A DNA stretch of 64,000 bases from Afipia massiliensis (GTDB lineage: Bacteria > Pseudomonadota > Alphaproteobacteria > Rhizobiales > Xanthobacteraceae). The notes below the pieces were generated by a model. It was not told the DNA's origin and ran no database searches. It saw only the letters and a program-made list of their open reading frames with translations. Each line of letters opens with the position of its first letter. The stretch's first letter is position 1. Positions 8,601-16,608 of this stretch are shown here, one piece after another. The translations under genes and the position numbers were made by a program. The stretch covers positions 186,001 to 250,000 of the forward strand of contig NZ_JACHIJ010000005.1 in assembly GCF_014203115.1 (NCBI RefSeq). The letters are read 5' to 3'.

Positions 8601-8664
8601 TCCCATATTGGGATCATGCATGATTTTAAACTTGCCGTCAATGAAAAATGGTCCCAATATGGGA
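8601..8664. promoter_or_regulatory. Divergent promoter with two inverted copies of a 13-bp operator
   Basis: TCCCATATTGGGA lies at 8601-8613 and its exact reverse complement TCCCAATATGGGA at 8652-8664, 51 bases apart. Each copy is itself a near palindrome (TCCCA-N3-TGGGA). They sit between the Nmad2 operon (start 8546, minus) and higB (start 8679, plus), immediately before the higB ribosome-binding site. HigA proteins normally repress their own operon through such palindromes, so binding by the HigA part of the next gene is the simplest reading. One regulator could then control both divergent operons. Confidence 0.75.
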
Positions 8665-8678
8665 GCGCGGAGTGCAAT

Positions 8679-8960
8679 GTGCGATTCTTAGGGCAAAGTG
8701 AAGTTTCGGCCTTTCTAAGCGAACGACCAGACTACAGCCTGCTGGTGCGGGCCTGGGTATCGGAAATGAGGCACCGCGACTGGGACTGCGCCAGCGCGCT
8801 AAAGGCCGATTTCGGCCTCGTCGATATTTCGGCTCTACCCGCAGTAGTTTTTTACCTTCAGCCTACCGCCCTGCGAATCGACACTCTCATCGACTTTAGG
8901 AGGCGCACTGTCCTCCTCACCGCGCTAGCTGCCCCAACGCCTTACCGGACTATAAAATAA
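8679..8960 (+). CDS. higB: HigB-like toxin (RelE-fold mRNA interferase family), diverged
   Basis: 93 residues from a GTG at 8679 with GGAG 6 bases before it. The frame is open to an ATG at 8616, but that would place one operator copy inside the gene and add 21 residues not found in HigB. The match to HigB runs through RFLGQSEVSAFLSERPDYSL, LVRAWVSEMRHRDWDC, the ALKADFG segment and AVVFYL. The usual end of the family (a His-x-x-Tyr-Asp type motif after a basic beta strand) is poorly kept: TPYRTIK. The toxin may therefore be weakened or changed in target. Its TAA overlaps the ATG of the next gene, as in normal higBA operons. Confidence 0.7.
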   Translation: MRFLGQSEVSAFLSERPDYSLLVRAWVSEMRHRDWDCASALKADFGLVDISALPAVVFYLQPTALRIDTLIDFRRRTVLLTALAAPTPYRTIK

Positions 8961-10126
8961 TGACCATCAAGCCCATTCGCACGCCCGCCGACCTGAGGAC
9001 ATCGAAAGCCCGATTGGCTTTGCTAATGACGGCGCCGAATACGGATCAGCACGATGATGAAATCGAAGTTCTGACTACGTTGATTGAACAGTACGAACAG
9101 AAGCACACGCCGATTGATGCGCCGACGCCTGTCGCGGCGATAAAATTCCGCATGGACGAGAAAGGACTTTCTGCGCGTGAGCTGGAGCCGTTCATAGGAA
9201 CGCGCGCACGCATCTCCGAAGTTTTTTCCGGAAAGAGGCAACTCTCAATTGATATGATTAGGTCCCTCCATGAAGGCTTGAACATACCATACGAGTCTCT
9301 CATAAGCGGACGTAGCCCAACTCACGATTCTGGAAATGTATCTACTCCAGCTGTCGATAAGTTGAATGAGCTCGGCTTCAACATCAAAGCAAATGACGTT
9401 GGCGCCTTCATTTCAGCGTCTATGAGCAATCCTTCACTTACCCTCTTGAGGAAGACGCGTACTCAGCGCGCCGTGTCCAAGACCGATCAAAACGCTCTTC
9501 TTTTATGGCAGGCAGCAATACTTCAGCGCTCAGAACAATCACCTCTCAGGAGCCTATTCAAGCCCTCCGCATTTACGAAAGACAGCTTGAGACAGCTTGC
9601 CAAGCTAAGTGTGAGAGCAGACGGCCCGAGACAGGCGATCGACAGGCTCATCACATTCGGAATTTCTGTTGTGATTTTACCTGCTCTTCCCGGCACATTT
9701 TTGGATGGCGCCGCCATGGTCAATCAAAAAGGCGCTCCTGTAATCGGCCTTACCTTGCGTCACGACCGCATCGATAACTTCTGGTACACGCTCTTGCACG
9801 AATGCGCGCACATAGCGCTTCATTTCAACGAAATGATTCAGACGCACGAAGCGTTCATCGATGACATGGACATACGTGGTGAGGACGAATTCGAAAGGGA
9901 AGCTGACGCCCTTGCGAGAGACACTCTTATTCCTCCGCAAATTCATTCAGAAACTGACTGGAATGAAAACACAAGTCTTGATGAACTACATACGCTTTCG
10001 TCTCGGGCACGCGTGCATATTTCAGTTGTTGCCGGCCGTTGGCAGCGAGACCACCAAAATTACAAACGCTTTTCGCGCTTGATCGAACGAAATTCCATAA
10101 AGCCAATGCTTAATTTAGGAGACTAG
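8960..10126 (+). CDS. higA: HigA-type antitoxin fused to an ImmA/IrrE-family metallopeptidase
   Basis: 388 residues. Residues 1-~115 are a complete HigA antitoxin: MTIKPIRTPADLRTSKARLA, a YEQKHTPID linker, then the XRE HTH AIKFRMDEKGLSARELEPFI with GTRARISEVFSGKRQLSIDM. Residues ~190-360 are an ImmA/IrrE-like peptidase with the zinc motif HECAH in FWYTLLHECAHIALHF and a distal EFEREADALARDTLIP that supplies the third ligand. Such peptidases cleave repressors when DNA damage or a mating partner is sensed. Here repressor and peptidase are one chain, so self-cleavage or a gated release of the HigA operator is possible (inference). It follows higB with a 1-base overlap. Confidence 0.85.
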   Translation: MTIKPIRTPADLRTSKARLALLMTAPNTDQHDDEIEVLTTLIEQYEQKHTPIDAPTPVAAIKFRMDEKGLSARELEPFIGTRARISEVFSGKRQLSIDMIRSLHEGLNIPYESLISGRSPTHDSGNVSTPAVDKLNELGFNIKANDVGAFISASMSNPSLTLLRKTRTQRAVSKTDQNALLLWQAAILQRSEQSPLRSLFKPSAFTKDSLRQLAKLSVRADGPRQAIDRLITFGISVVILPALPGTFLDGAAMVNQKGAPVIGLTLRHDRIDNFWYTLLHECAHIALHFNEMIQTHEAFIDDMDIRGEDEFEREADALARDTLIPPQIHSETDWNENTSLDELHTLSSRARVHISVVAGRWQRDHQNYKRFSRLIERNSIKPMLNLGD

Positions 10127-10296
10127 AGAGTAGCAACATTCAAAATCGAGCGCAGCGAGAGGTCAAAAAGCCGCAAAACCTCATAGATTTTATCTTGAGC
10201 GGCGTTGAGGGAACGATAGCGCGCTTTTGCGACACGAATGAAGTTCGGTGTAGATGATTTCTTAAGGTTTTCTTTCGGTCAGCAAGAGACGTTCGG

Positions 10297-10359
10297 ATAC
10301 CGAATGTTGTGGAATTTACCTGAGCGAAGTTGTCGTCGCATACCCAGCGTTGTGGAATT
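10297..10359 (+). repeat. Two 20-bp direct repeats in the 465-bp gap before the Gabija-like pair
   Basis: ATACCGAATGTTGTGGAATT at 10297-10316 and ATACCCAGCGTTGTGGAATT at 10340-10359 match at 17 of 20 positions with 43-bp spacing, about four helical turns. They lie about 230 bp upstream of the OLD nuclease gene and could be activator or repressor sites. Otherwise the stretch 10127-10590 holds no gene that I can support. A minus-strand frame of about 50 codons ending at 10123 might be a decayed fragment. Confidence 0.4.
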
Positions 10360-10590
10360 CCGCGACTGGTAGCTGGTTAGCATGAGGCGCCCACAGCCCC
10401 GCCGCCGTGCCTTTGAACCTACACCCGACAGCCCAAATTGCGGGGCACGTGCGGAAAAACGGCTATCGAGCAAGCAGACCGCCAAACGAACGTGGCCTGC
10501 TCGTACTTGTGAAGAACACGTCGCTGTGTCCTAGTTATTTCAACAGACAGTTGATGCCATGATCAGTCAAATAAACGGCCGGGGGGCGAC

Positions 10591-12453
10591 GTGAGAATAA
10601 GCAAGATATCGATCCAGAATTTCAGAGGAATACTACTCGCCACTCTCACACTTCCTGATCATGCGGTGCTTATCGGAGACAACAACACGGGAAAGTCGAG
10701 CGTTCTTGAAGCAATCGACTTGGTCTTGGGACCTGATCGCCTCAATCGCCGCCCGCCAGTCGATGAACATGACTTCTTTCTCGGCAAGTACCTCGCCAAG
10801 CCAGCGGCGAAATCTGAGCCAGGCGCCTCAAGTATAGTGGACAGCCTCGCGCAGGCCGACGTTGGAAGCCCTGACGAGGTAGAGTCCGCACCCAGGATTG
10901 TAATTGAGGTGACCATCTCCGATTTATCGGAAGAGCAGCAGGCGCGATTTGGGGATTATATCGAATGGCTGAACATCACAAGCGGCCTGCTTTATGACGT
11001 ACCGGATCCGGCTGGTGTTGATGCTGCAGCAATCGTCGCGGCGCTGCGCGTCACCTTCATCGGCCAATACGATCAAGACGAGGACGATTTTGGCGGGAAT
11101 ACCTACTTCTCTAGAAGCCTTACGGAGAGTGATACGCCGCAGCCCTTCACAAAGAAAGACAAGCAGAAATGCGGCTTTCTCTATCTGCGGTCCTTGCGGA
11201 CGGGATCCAGAGCGCTCAGCCTAGAGCACGGAAGCCTTCTAGACATAATTCTGAGGCTGAAAGAGATCAGACCCCAGATGTGGGAAGACACTATCTCAGG
11301 TCTCTCGTCTTTTAATGTCGCCAACGACCCGGAACTTGGCATTTCGGGAGTGCTGGAAACCATCAACAGGTCCCTTAAGAAATATGTGCCTCGCGAGTGG
11401 GGTGTGAAACCGCACTTAAAGGTTTCGACTCTGACCCGCGAAAATTTGCGCAAGGTCATTACCGCCTTCATCGCGACTGGCGACGGAGATCACGCTGCGC
11501 CCTTTTTTCGCCAGGGAACGGGCACGATCAACATGCTCGTTTTGGCTATGCTTTCGCAGATCGCCGAAGACAAGCAGAATGTGATCTTTGCTATGGAGGA
11601 GGCAGAAACGGCGATTCCGCCTTACGCGCAGAAGCGCATCGTTCATGAGCTTCGCAAGCTGTCCTCACAGTCGATCTTCACGTCACACTCACCTTATGTG
11701 CTGGAAGAGTTTAGCCTTGCAGAGACGGTCATTCTCTCCAGGTCATCGACAGGCCAACTGACCCAAGCTTCAATCGTGCTCCCAGATAGCGTGAAGCATA
11801 AACGCTATCGGCAAGAGTTCCGAACCCGTTTCTGCGAAGGCCTGCTTTCGCGCAGGGTGCTGATCGCGGAAGGCGCGACAGAGGCCGCTTCCTTTCCGGT
11901 AGTGGCAAGACGCTTAGCCGAACTCAATCCCGACAAGTACGACTCGCTGGAAGCCTTAGGTATTTGCACGATCGATGCGGGGACGGAAACCCAGATTGCT
12001 GATTTAGCGGGACTGTATCGCAGCTTGGGAAAGCGAACCTTTGGCGCATGCGACAAGCAATCAATCACAAGCAAAGCCGCGATTGAGGCGCAAGTCGAAC
12101 ACCTCTTCATGCATGATGAAAAAGGCTTTGAGGGATTGGTGCTAAAAAACACCACTCAAGCCGCACTGGAGCGCTTTGCGGATGTGCTCAGTTGGCCTCC
12201 CCATCTATTGGTAAAATATCCGAATCCGAAGACCAAGGCCATCGCAGCAATCGGCGAATATTTCGCGTGGTCGAAGGGAAATTGGGGTGTCGCTGATTTC
12301 CTCGCGCAGTGCAGCGAGGCCGAAATCCCGCAATGGCTCCGCGAGTCTTGCGCGAAGCTTAAGGCGCTATGCGATCCACCGCCTGTCGCCGCAGAGGATC
12401 TGCCAACGACTGCGAAGAAACTTCCTGACGATGTCGCCGCGTTGCTCGGATAG
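10591..12453 (+). CDS. gajA: OLD-family ATPase/Toprim nuclease, Gabija GajA-like
   Basis: 620 residues from a GTG start with a G-rich site just upstream. The N-terminal ABC-type ATPase half has the Walker A motif GDNNTGKS at 29-36, an ABC-signature-like RQGTGTINMLVLAML, Walker B VIFAMEEAETAIPP and a switch histidine in SIFTSHSPYVLEEF. The C-terminal Toprim half has RRVLIAEGATEAASFPVVAR with the catalytic glutamate and a later acidic strand ending FGACDKQ. This is the class 2 OLD layout. The UvrD-type helicase gene starts 11 bases after the stop, which is the defining pair of the Gabija anti-phage system. GajA nicks DNA when nucleotide levels fall; here that activity is inferred from family. 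Confidence 0.85.
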   Translation: MRISKISIQNFRGILLATLTLPDHAVLIGDNNTGKSSVLEAIDLVLGPDRLNRRPPVDEHDFFLGKYLAKPAAKSEPGASSIVDSLAQADVGSPDEVESAPRIVIEVTISDLSEEQQARFGDYIEWLNITSGLLYDVPDPAGVDAAAIVAALRVTFIGQYDQDEDDFGGNTYFSRSLTESDTPQPFTKKDKQKCGFLYLRSLRTGSRALSLEHGSLLDIILRLKEIRPQMWEDTISGLSSFNVANDPELGISGVLETINRSLKKYVPREWGVKPHLKVSTLTRENLRKVITAFIATGDGDHAAPFFRQGTGTINMLVLAMLSQIAEDKQNVIFAMEEAETAIPPYAQKRIVHELRKLSSQSIFTSHSPYVLEEFSLAETVILSRSSTGQLTQASIVLPDSVKHKRYRQEFRTRFCEGLLSRRVLIAEGATEAASFPVVARRLAELNPDKYDSLEALGICTIDAGTETQIADLAGLYRSLGKRTFGACDKQSITSKAAIEAQVEHLFMHDEKGFEGLVLKNTTQAALERFADVLSWPPHLLVKYPNPKTKAIAAIGEYFAWSKGNWGVADFLAQCSEAEIPQWLRESCAKLKALCDPPPVAAEDLPTTAKKLPDDVAALLG

Positions 12454-12464
12454 GGGCAGCAACA

Positions 12465-14288
12465 TTGGTTGACCTTACCAAAGTACAGCAACAGATCCTC
12501 GATACGAATGGCCACTTGCTGGTCACGGGCGGTCCCGGTTCGGGCAAGACAACGGTTTCGATCTTGAAGGCTGCCAAGATCGCCCGCGAACATCTGCGGC
12601 TAGGTCAAACAATTCTCTTCCTGAGTTTCGCGCGAGCTACCGTCTCTCGCGTCCTGGAAGCCATTGACGAGGAGCGTCAGATCGCGTCCGAGGAGAAGCG
12701 ACGGATCGAAGTCGATACTTATCATTCATTCTTTTGGCGAATCCTGAAGGCCCACGGATACCTCGTCGGCTTTCCACGAAAGATGACCATTCTCACTCCG
12801 CCAAACGAAGCAATCGCGCTTTCCGCCGTCCGCAGCGGGTTCAAGGCGAATGCAAAGCTTACAGACATAGAGAAAGCGGTGAAACGTCAGCGGGAGGACG
12901 ACGAGAGACTTCGCCTAGCCCGGGACGAGGGAAAGATTTGCTTCGACCTCTTCGCAGCCCAGGTCGGCACTCTTCTCCACAGATCCGCAAAGATACGTAA
13001 ACTTGTTTCAACCAAGTACCCGTTCATCATCCTAGATGAATTTCAGGACACGAGCGCGGACCAGTGGCGTGTCGTGAAGGCTTTGGGGCAGAATAGCACC
13101 CTGATCGCGCTTGCGGACCCGGAACAGCGGATCTTCGATTTCATCGGTGCCGACCCCGCACGTCTCGATCATTTCAAGATAGCCTTCGCACCGACGACGC
13201 ACGATCTCAGCACCGACAATCATCGGAGCAAGGGGACCGACATCGCGGCCTTTGGTAACGACATCCTGACGGGGAAATTTCGGCAGGACACATACCTAGG
13301 CATTGATTTTCAGGGCTTTGAGTCGAACCCCAACCAAGCGTTTAGTACACTCACCACACAAATCTTGCAGGCGCGTGCGCGCCTAATCAAAACTGGCAAG
13401 AAGAATTGGTCCCTAGCGATCCTCGTGCCGACGAAGAAAATGACTCGACTCGTGTCAGACGCGCTTCGAGAGCCGCATGGCACGCTGCCCGCCATATCGC
13501 ACTCCGCCGCGGTCGACATGGAAGGCCCTATCCTAGCCGCCGAGGTCGTCGCGTTCTTGTTACAGCCTCGCCGTGGCGAGCGTCATTTTGGCGAATTCGT
13601 CGATCTACTGTGCAGTTTCTTTCATGGAAAAGGCGGCAACGCACCCTCTAAAAGCAATATGGATGAGGCCAATAGACTTCGGATCGCATTTCAGAAGTGG
13701 ACGCTATGTCTGACCGCAGGGAAGCCCATTCCCGGCAGGAGCGTCCTTATTGCCGTTCAAGCGGTCTATTCTCAAGCATGCGCTGCGGTGTTGATTGGCG
13801 ATCCAGATGTGGACTGGATAGCCATTCGATCGATTCTGGAGCAAGGAGGTTGTTCGCGCTTGAAGGAGATCGCCGTCGAAGTACGAAATGTCAGACTCCT
13901 GGAGCGAGGAACCCAATTACGCCAGGCACTGGCGCAGGACTGGCGCGAAAATGCCGCCTATCAGAACGCCTTGGCAGTTACCCGTCAGTCGTTTGTGCAA
14001 GAGCATTTTGCGACGGGCCATAAGCCGGAGCGCGGTGTCGTTGTTATGAACATGCACAAGGCGAAAGGTAAACAGTTCGACGAAGTAATCATCTTCGAAG
14101 GTTGGCCGCGCAGAGCAAAACGAGAGATTGTCGCTAATCCTGATCGTATAGTTCAATCAAACTCACAGGTAAATCGATCGAGCCAAGCGAGACAGAACTT
14201 TCGGGTCAGCATCACTCGGGCAAAAACGCGTACAACTATTCTATCGCCCAACGACGATATCTGCGTTCTCTTGCTTTCTGATGAATAG
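12465..14288 (+). CDS. gajB: UvrD/PcrA-type superfamily 1 helicase, Gabija GajB-like
   Basis: 607 residues from a TTG start 11 bases after the OLD gene, preceded by GGGGCAG. Helicase motifs appear in order: Walker A GGPGSGKTT, motif II FIILDEFQDTSADQW, motif III in IALADPEQRIFDFIGAD, motif IV DNHRSKGTDIAAFG, motif V VVMNMHKAKGKQFDEVIIFE and motif VI FRVSITRAKTRTTIL. The protein is about 100 residues longer than the 494-residue GajB I recall from Bacillus cereus, with extra sequence in the 2B-like region. In Gabija, GajB senses DNA ends and helps to activate GajA. The tight spacing indicates co-transcription. Confidence 0.85.
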   Translation: MVDLTKVQQQILDTNGHLLVTGGPGSGKTTVSILKAAKIAREHLRLGQTILFLSFARATVSRVLEAIDEERQIASEEKRRIEVDTYHSFFWRILKAHGYLVGFPRKMTILTPPNEAIALSAVRSGFKANAKLTDIEKAVKRQREDDERLRLARDEGKICFDLFAAQVGTLLHRSAKIRKLVSTKYPFIILDEFQDTSADQWRVVKALGQNSTLIALADPEQRIFDFIGADPARLDHFKIAFAPTTHDLSTDNHRSKGTDIAAFGNDILTGKFRQDTYLGIDFQGFESNPNQAFSTLTTQILQARARLIKTGKKNWSLAILVPTKKMTRLVSDALREPHGTLPAISHSAAVDMEGPILAAEVVAFLLQPRRGERHFGEFVDLLCSFFHGKGGNAPSKSNMDEANRLRIAFQKWTLCLTAGKPIPGRSVLIAVQAVYSQACAAVLIGDPDVDWIAIRSILEQGGCSRLKEIAVEVRNVRLLERGTQLRQALAQDWRENAAYQNALAVTRQSFVQEHFATGHKPERGVVVMNMHKAKGKQFDEVIIFEGWPRRAKREIVANPDRIVQSNSQVNRSSQARQNFRVSITRAKTRTTILSPNDDICVLLLSDE

Positions 14289-14589
14289 TGACCTGGCAAC
14301 ACACTCATTCGCGTGAATTTAAAGCAGCATCTTTGCACGGGGCAACTTGATACAATGACGTTCTGAGATCAGCTCGGCGGTTGCTTGCTACACGACATGG
14401 CGCCGCGACAGCTGATTGTACTCCGCGCCACCTGCCGCATCGTGTGACCGTTGATAACAACGAGCCCTTCAAATCCGTGCGGGACAACGCACTCTCTAGC
14501 GCCACCGGCCGGCTCTACCTCTGGACTAATCTCTGCCAAGTTGTAGCCTTGCATGGACAAGACCTGCGCGAAACACTGGGCCGACGAAC
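14289..14589. other. Intergenic stretch without a recognisable feature
   Basis: About 300 bases lie between the convergent ends of the helicase and the first protease gene. I see no clear terminator hairpin with a T-run, no RNA gene and no ORF with a ribosome-binding site. Confidence 0.5.
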
Positions 14590-15471
14590 CTAGTAACGGA
14601 CGGCAGATTCTAACGACTTCAGAAACCTTCCGGCGACGGACACATAGATTGAGTACCAATCGCGCACATTGTAAATCCTCTGATTGAAGCGGTTCTCTTT
14701 CAAAGCCTCGTCCGCCATCTCACGAGACTCGGGGGTTCCCTTAAAGATGCCAATAAGTACATCACCGTCATGGAGTGGGCGAAGGAGCGATCCGCCAGAA
14801 CTATACAGCGATCCATCGCAATCGGTCTTTACGAAGGCGCCATTTCCGCTCACCCAACGAATGTCGCTCACCCTGCAATCTTCGATCGTGCGCGGAAATA
14901 TTTTGTTGCGGCTGCGATCCGTAACGAAAAAATCGTAGGACGCCCCTGCAACCGCGACCACTTTCTCGTCCGGCTCAAGGACGCTCCCTTCGGAAGGCAG
15001 TTTATAAGGAGTAACACCTTGGACGCTTTTTTCGAGGCGAACAATTGCCCAGTCATCACCGGCTTTAATTTCGGCATTGTTCGGGCACGTAAAACCGGTA
15101 GCCGCGCGAGCGGCGACCTTGTAGTTCAATAACTTCGTGCCTACAGAAATTTTGAAAACGCATTCTGAAGGCGTCGCCACGACCGTACACGTTTTCTCAT
15201 CTTCAAAAACATGAGCCGAGGTCGTGATAATATTGCTCGCTCCGGTTAGTTGCGCCGATGCCTGCATGTTTCCGCAAACAATGATCCCGGTCGACGCATA
15301 ACGATTCGCAATCACCGACGCACTTAAGCCCTTGCGCGCAGCGTATTGCTGAAAAGTATAGCGACCCGCTTCACCGATGACCGCGATTTGCTGAACCGAC
15401 GATTTGTCAAAAGCCAGCGCACTATTTCCCAGCAAGACGGCAATTGCCAGGATAACGATTAGCGTGTTCAT
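14590..15471 (-). CDS. Secreted trypsin-like serine protease, paralogue 1
   Basis: About 293 residues from the ATG at 15471 (GGAGG 4 bases upstream); a GTG directly before it is a poorer start. A signal peptide (MNTLIVILAIAVLLGNSALA) is followed by a short conserved pre-region (GRYTFQQYAARKGLS) and then a trypsin fold. The His is in IITTSAHVF, the Asp in GDDWAIVRL, and the Ser lies in CDGSLYSSGGSLL. The nucleophile loop departs from the GxSGG form of the three paralogues downstream, having SSGGS after a substituted loop. Paired cysteines suit an exported protein. It is divergent from the other three copies and shares the 15472-15660 control region with them. Confidence 0.78.
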   Translation of the reverse strand: MNTLIVILAIAVLLGNSALAFDKSSVQQIAVIGEAGRYTFQQYAARKGLSASVIANRYASTGIIVCGNMQASAQLTGASNIITTSAHVFEDEKTCTVVATPSECVFKISVGTKLLNYKVAARAATGFTCPNNAEIKAGDDWAIVRLEKSVQGVTPYKLPSEGSVLEPDEKVVAVAGASYDFFVTDRSRNKIFPRTIEDCRVSDIRWVSGNGAFVKTDCDGSLYSSGGSLLRPLHDGDVLIGIFKGTPESREMADEALKENRFNQRIYNVRDWYSIYVSVAGRFLKSLESAVRY

Positions 15472-15523
15472 CACTCCTCCAATTTAAGCAAAGCCTTTTC
15501 CGCAATGTCAGGAGCGTCAATAG

Positions 15524-15537
15524 CCCGTTTGGGTCAT
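15524..15537 (+). promoter_or_regulatory. Copy 1 of the recurring CCCGTTTGGGTCAT motif
   Basis: CCCGTTTGGGTCAT is followed by TCCA. It lies in the divergent region between protease paralogues 1 and 2, 123 bases before the latter. The same motif recurs at 18585, 22017 and, on the other strand, 23516, always between genes of this secreted-protein cluster. It is a candidate regulator-binding site, perhaps for one of the two LuxR-type proteins nearby. Confidence 0.55.
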
Positions 15538-15660
15538 TCCAAGAGTAATGACCTCTGGCAATCTATCGCGCTTGGCCTGCACAGATATGCGACCTGTATC
15601 CGCTGAGCCATCGGCAGGTTGAATCCGTCTCAGGGATGGTGCGTCTGGAGGTGACTTTCC

Positions 15661-16608
15661 ATGATGAGATTTCCACTCATCTCTCTTTCCGCCCTGGCGC
15701 TCCTGATGCATCCCGGTTCAATGGACGTTCCTCTCGCCGGTCCGTTAGGGCGCGATATCTCCGAAAGACGTTCAACCCATATTTTCGAAAGTGTCGCGAT
15801 CGTCGATGAATACGACGAGGAAGGTCGATACACCGAGAACGAGTATGCGATCAAACGCGGGCTGTCAGTGCCGGACGTCCAGACCCGATTTGCAGCAACG
15901 GGAATCATCACGTGTGGCAAATATCGGGGTTCGGCACAATTAACTGGCAACAATGACACAATCACAACCTCAGCTCATATGTTCACCGGGGCCAGAGATT
16001 GTGATCCGGGCACGCCTCCCGAATCCTGCACCTTCACGACCAAGAAGGGAAATGACACTCAGACCCGAAGGATTTCGAAGGTTGTGGGAAATGGGTTCAA
16101 ATGCCCTGGCAAGCAAAAAACGGGTAATGATTGGGCGGTCTTAAAACTTCAAAGGCCGATCGAACGGGTCGAACCGTACCTTCTTCCCTCGCTGAGCGAC
16201 TTCTATATCAAAACTGGGGACAAAATAGTAAGTGTCGCCGGTATGAGCATCGACTTTCACAGGCGCCACCCAACGACCGGCAGCAAGTCTTTTCCAAAGT
16301 CGATTGAGGACTGCCAAGTTGGAACGGTTTATTATCCGCTGGGAAAATTCAGCACTTTCGATACGACGTGTGACTTCTCCGGCGGTGCTTCGGGAGGCTC
16401 GATCTTGCGAGCGTCAGAACGAGGGACGGTTCTCTTGGGGATCAACAAGGGAAACAATGAAACACTGAAGGAGAGGGAAAACGCACGCGACAATGGTATT
16501 GTGAGACGAGAGAAATATTCAGCGGGTGAATACGCCTCCTATCATGTGCCAGTGGATGGCGAATTCCTGAAGGCAATTGAAAGAGCCATCAGTGGCGGCG
16601 CGAAGTAG
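15661..16608 (+). CDS. Secreted trypsin-like serine protease, paralogue 2
   Basis: 315 residues; an almost perfect ribosome-binding site (GGAGGTGA) lies 6 bases before the ATG. A hydrophobic N-terminus is followed by the cluster-specific motif EEGRYTENEYAIKRGLS and then RFAATGIITCGK. The catalytic triad is visible: His in TITTSAHMF, Asp in GNDWAVLKL, and Ser in CDFSGGASGGSIL, the classic GxSGGS loop. Eight or so cysteines suggest disulfides outside the cytoplasm. It begins a run of three co-directional paralogues; its end overlaps the next gene by 32 bases. Confidence 0.82.
   Translation: MMRFPLISLSALALLMHPGSMDVPLAGPLGRDISERRSTHIFESVAIVDEYDEEGRYTENEYAIKRGLSVPDVQTRFAATGIITCGKYRGSAQLTGNNDTITTSAHMFTGARDCDPGTPPESCTFTTKKGNDTQTRRISKVVGNGFKCPGKQKTGNDWAVLKLQRPIERVEPYLLPSLSDFYIKTGDKIVSVAGMSIDFHRRHPTTGSKSFPKSIEDCQVGTVYYPLGKFSTFDTTCDFSGGASGGSILRASERGTVLLGINKGNNETLKERENARDNGIVRREKYSAGEYASYHVPVDGEFLKAIERAISGGAK

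Noticed and set aside
10123..10485. Minus-strand open pieces before the Gabija-like pair
   Set aside because: Pieces such as VAKARYRSLNAAQDKIYEVL read like protein but have no start, and an in-frame stop separates the two halves. They may be a decayed fragment but cannot be called as a gene.
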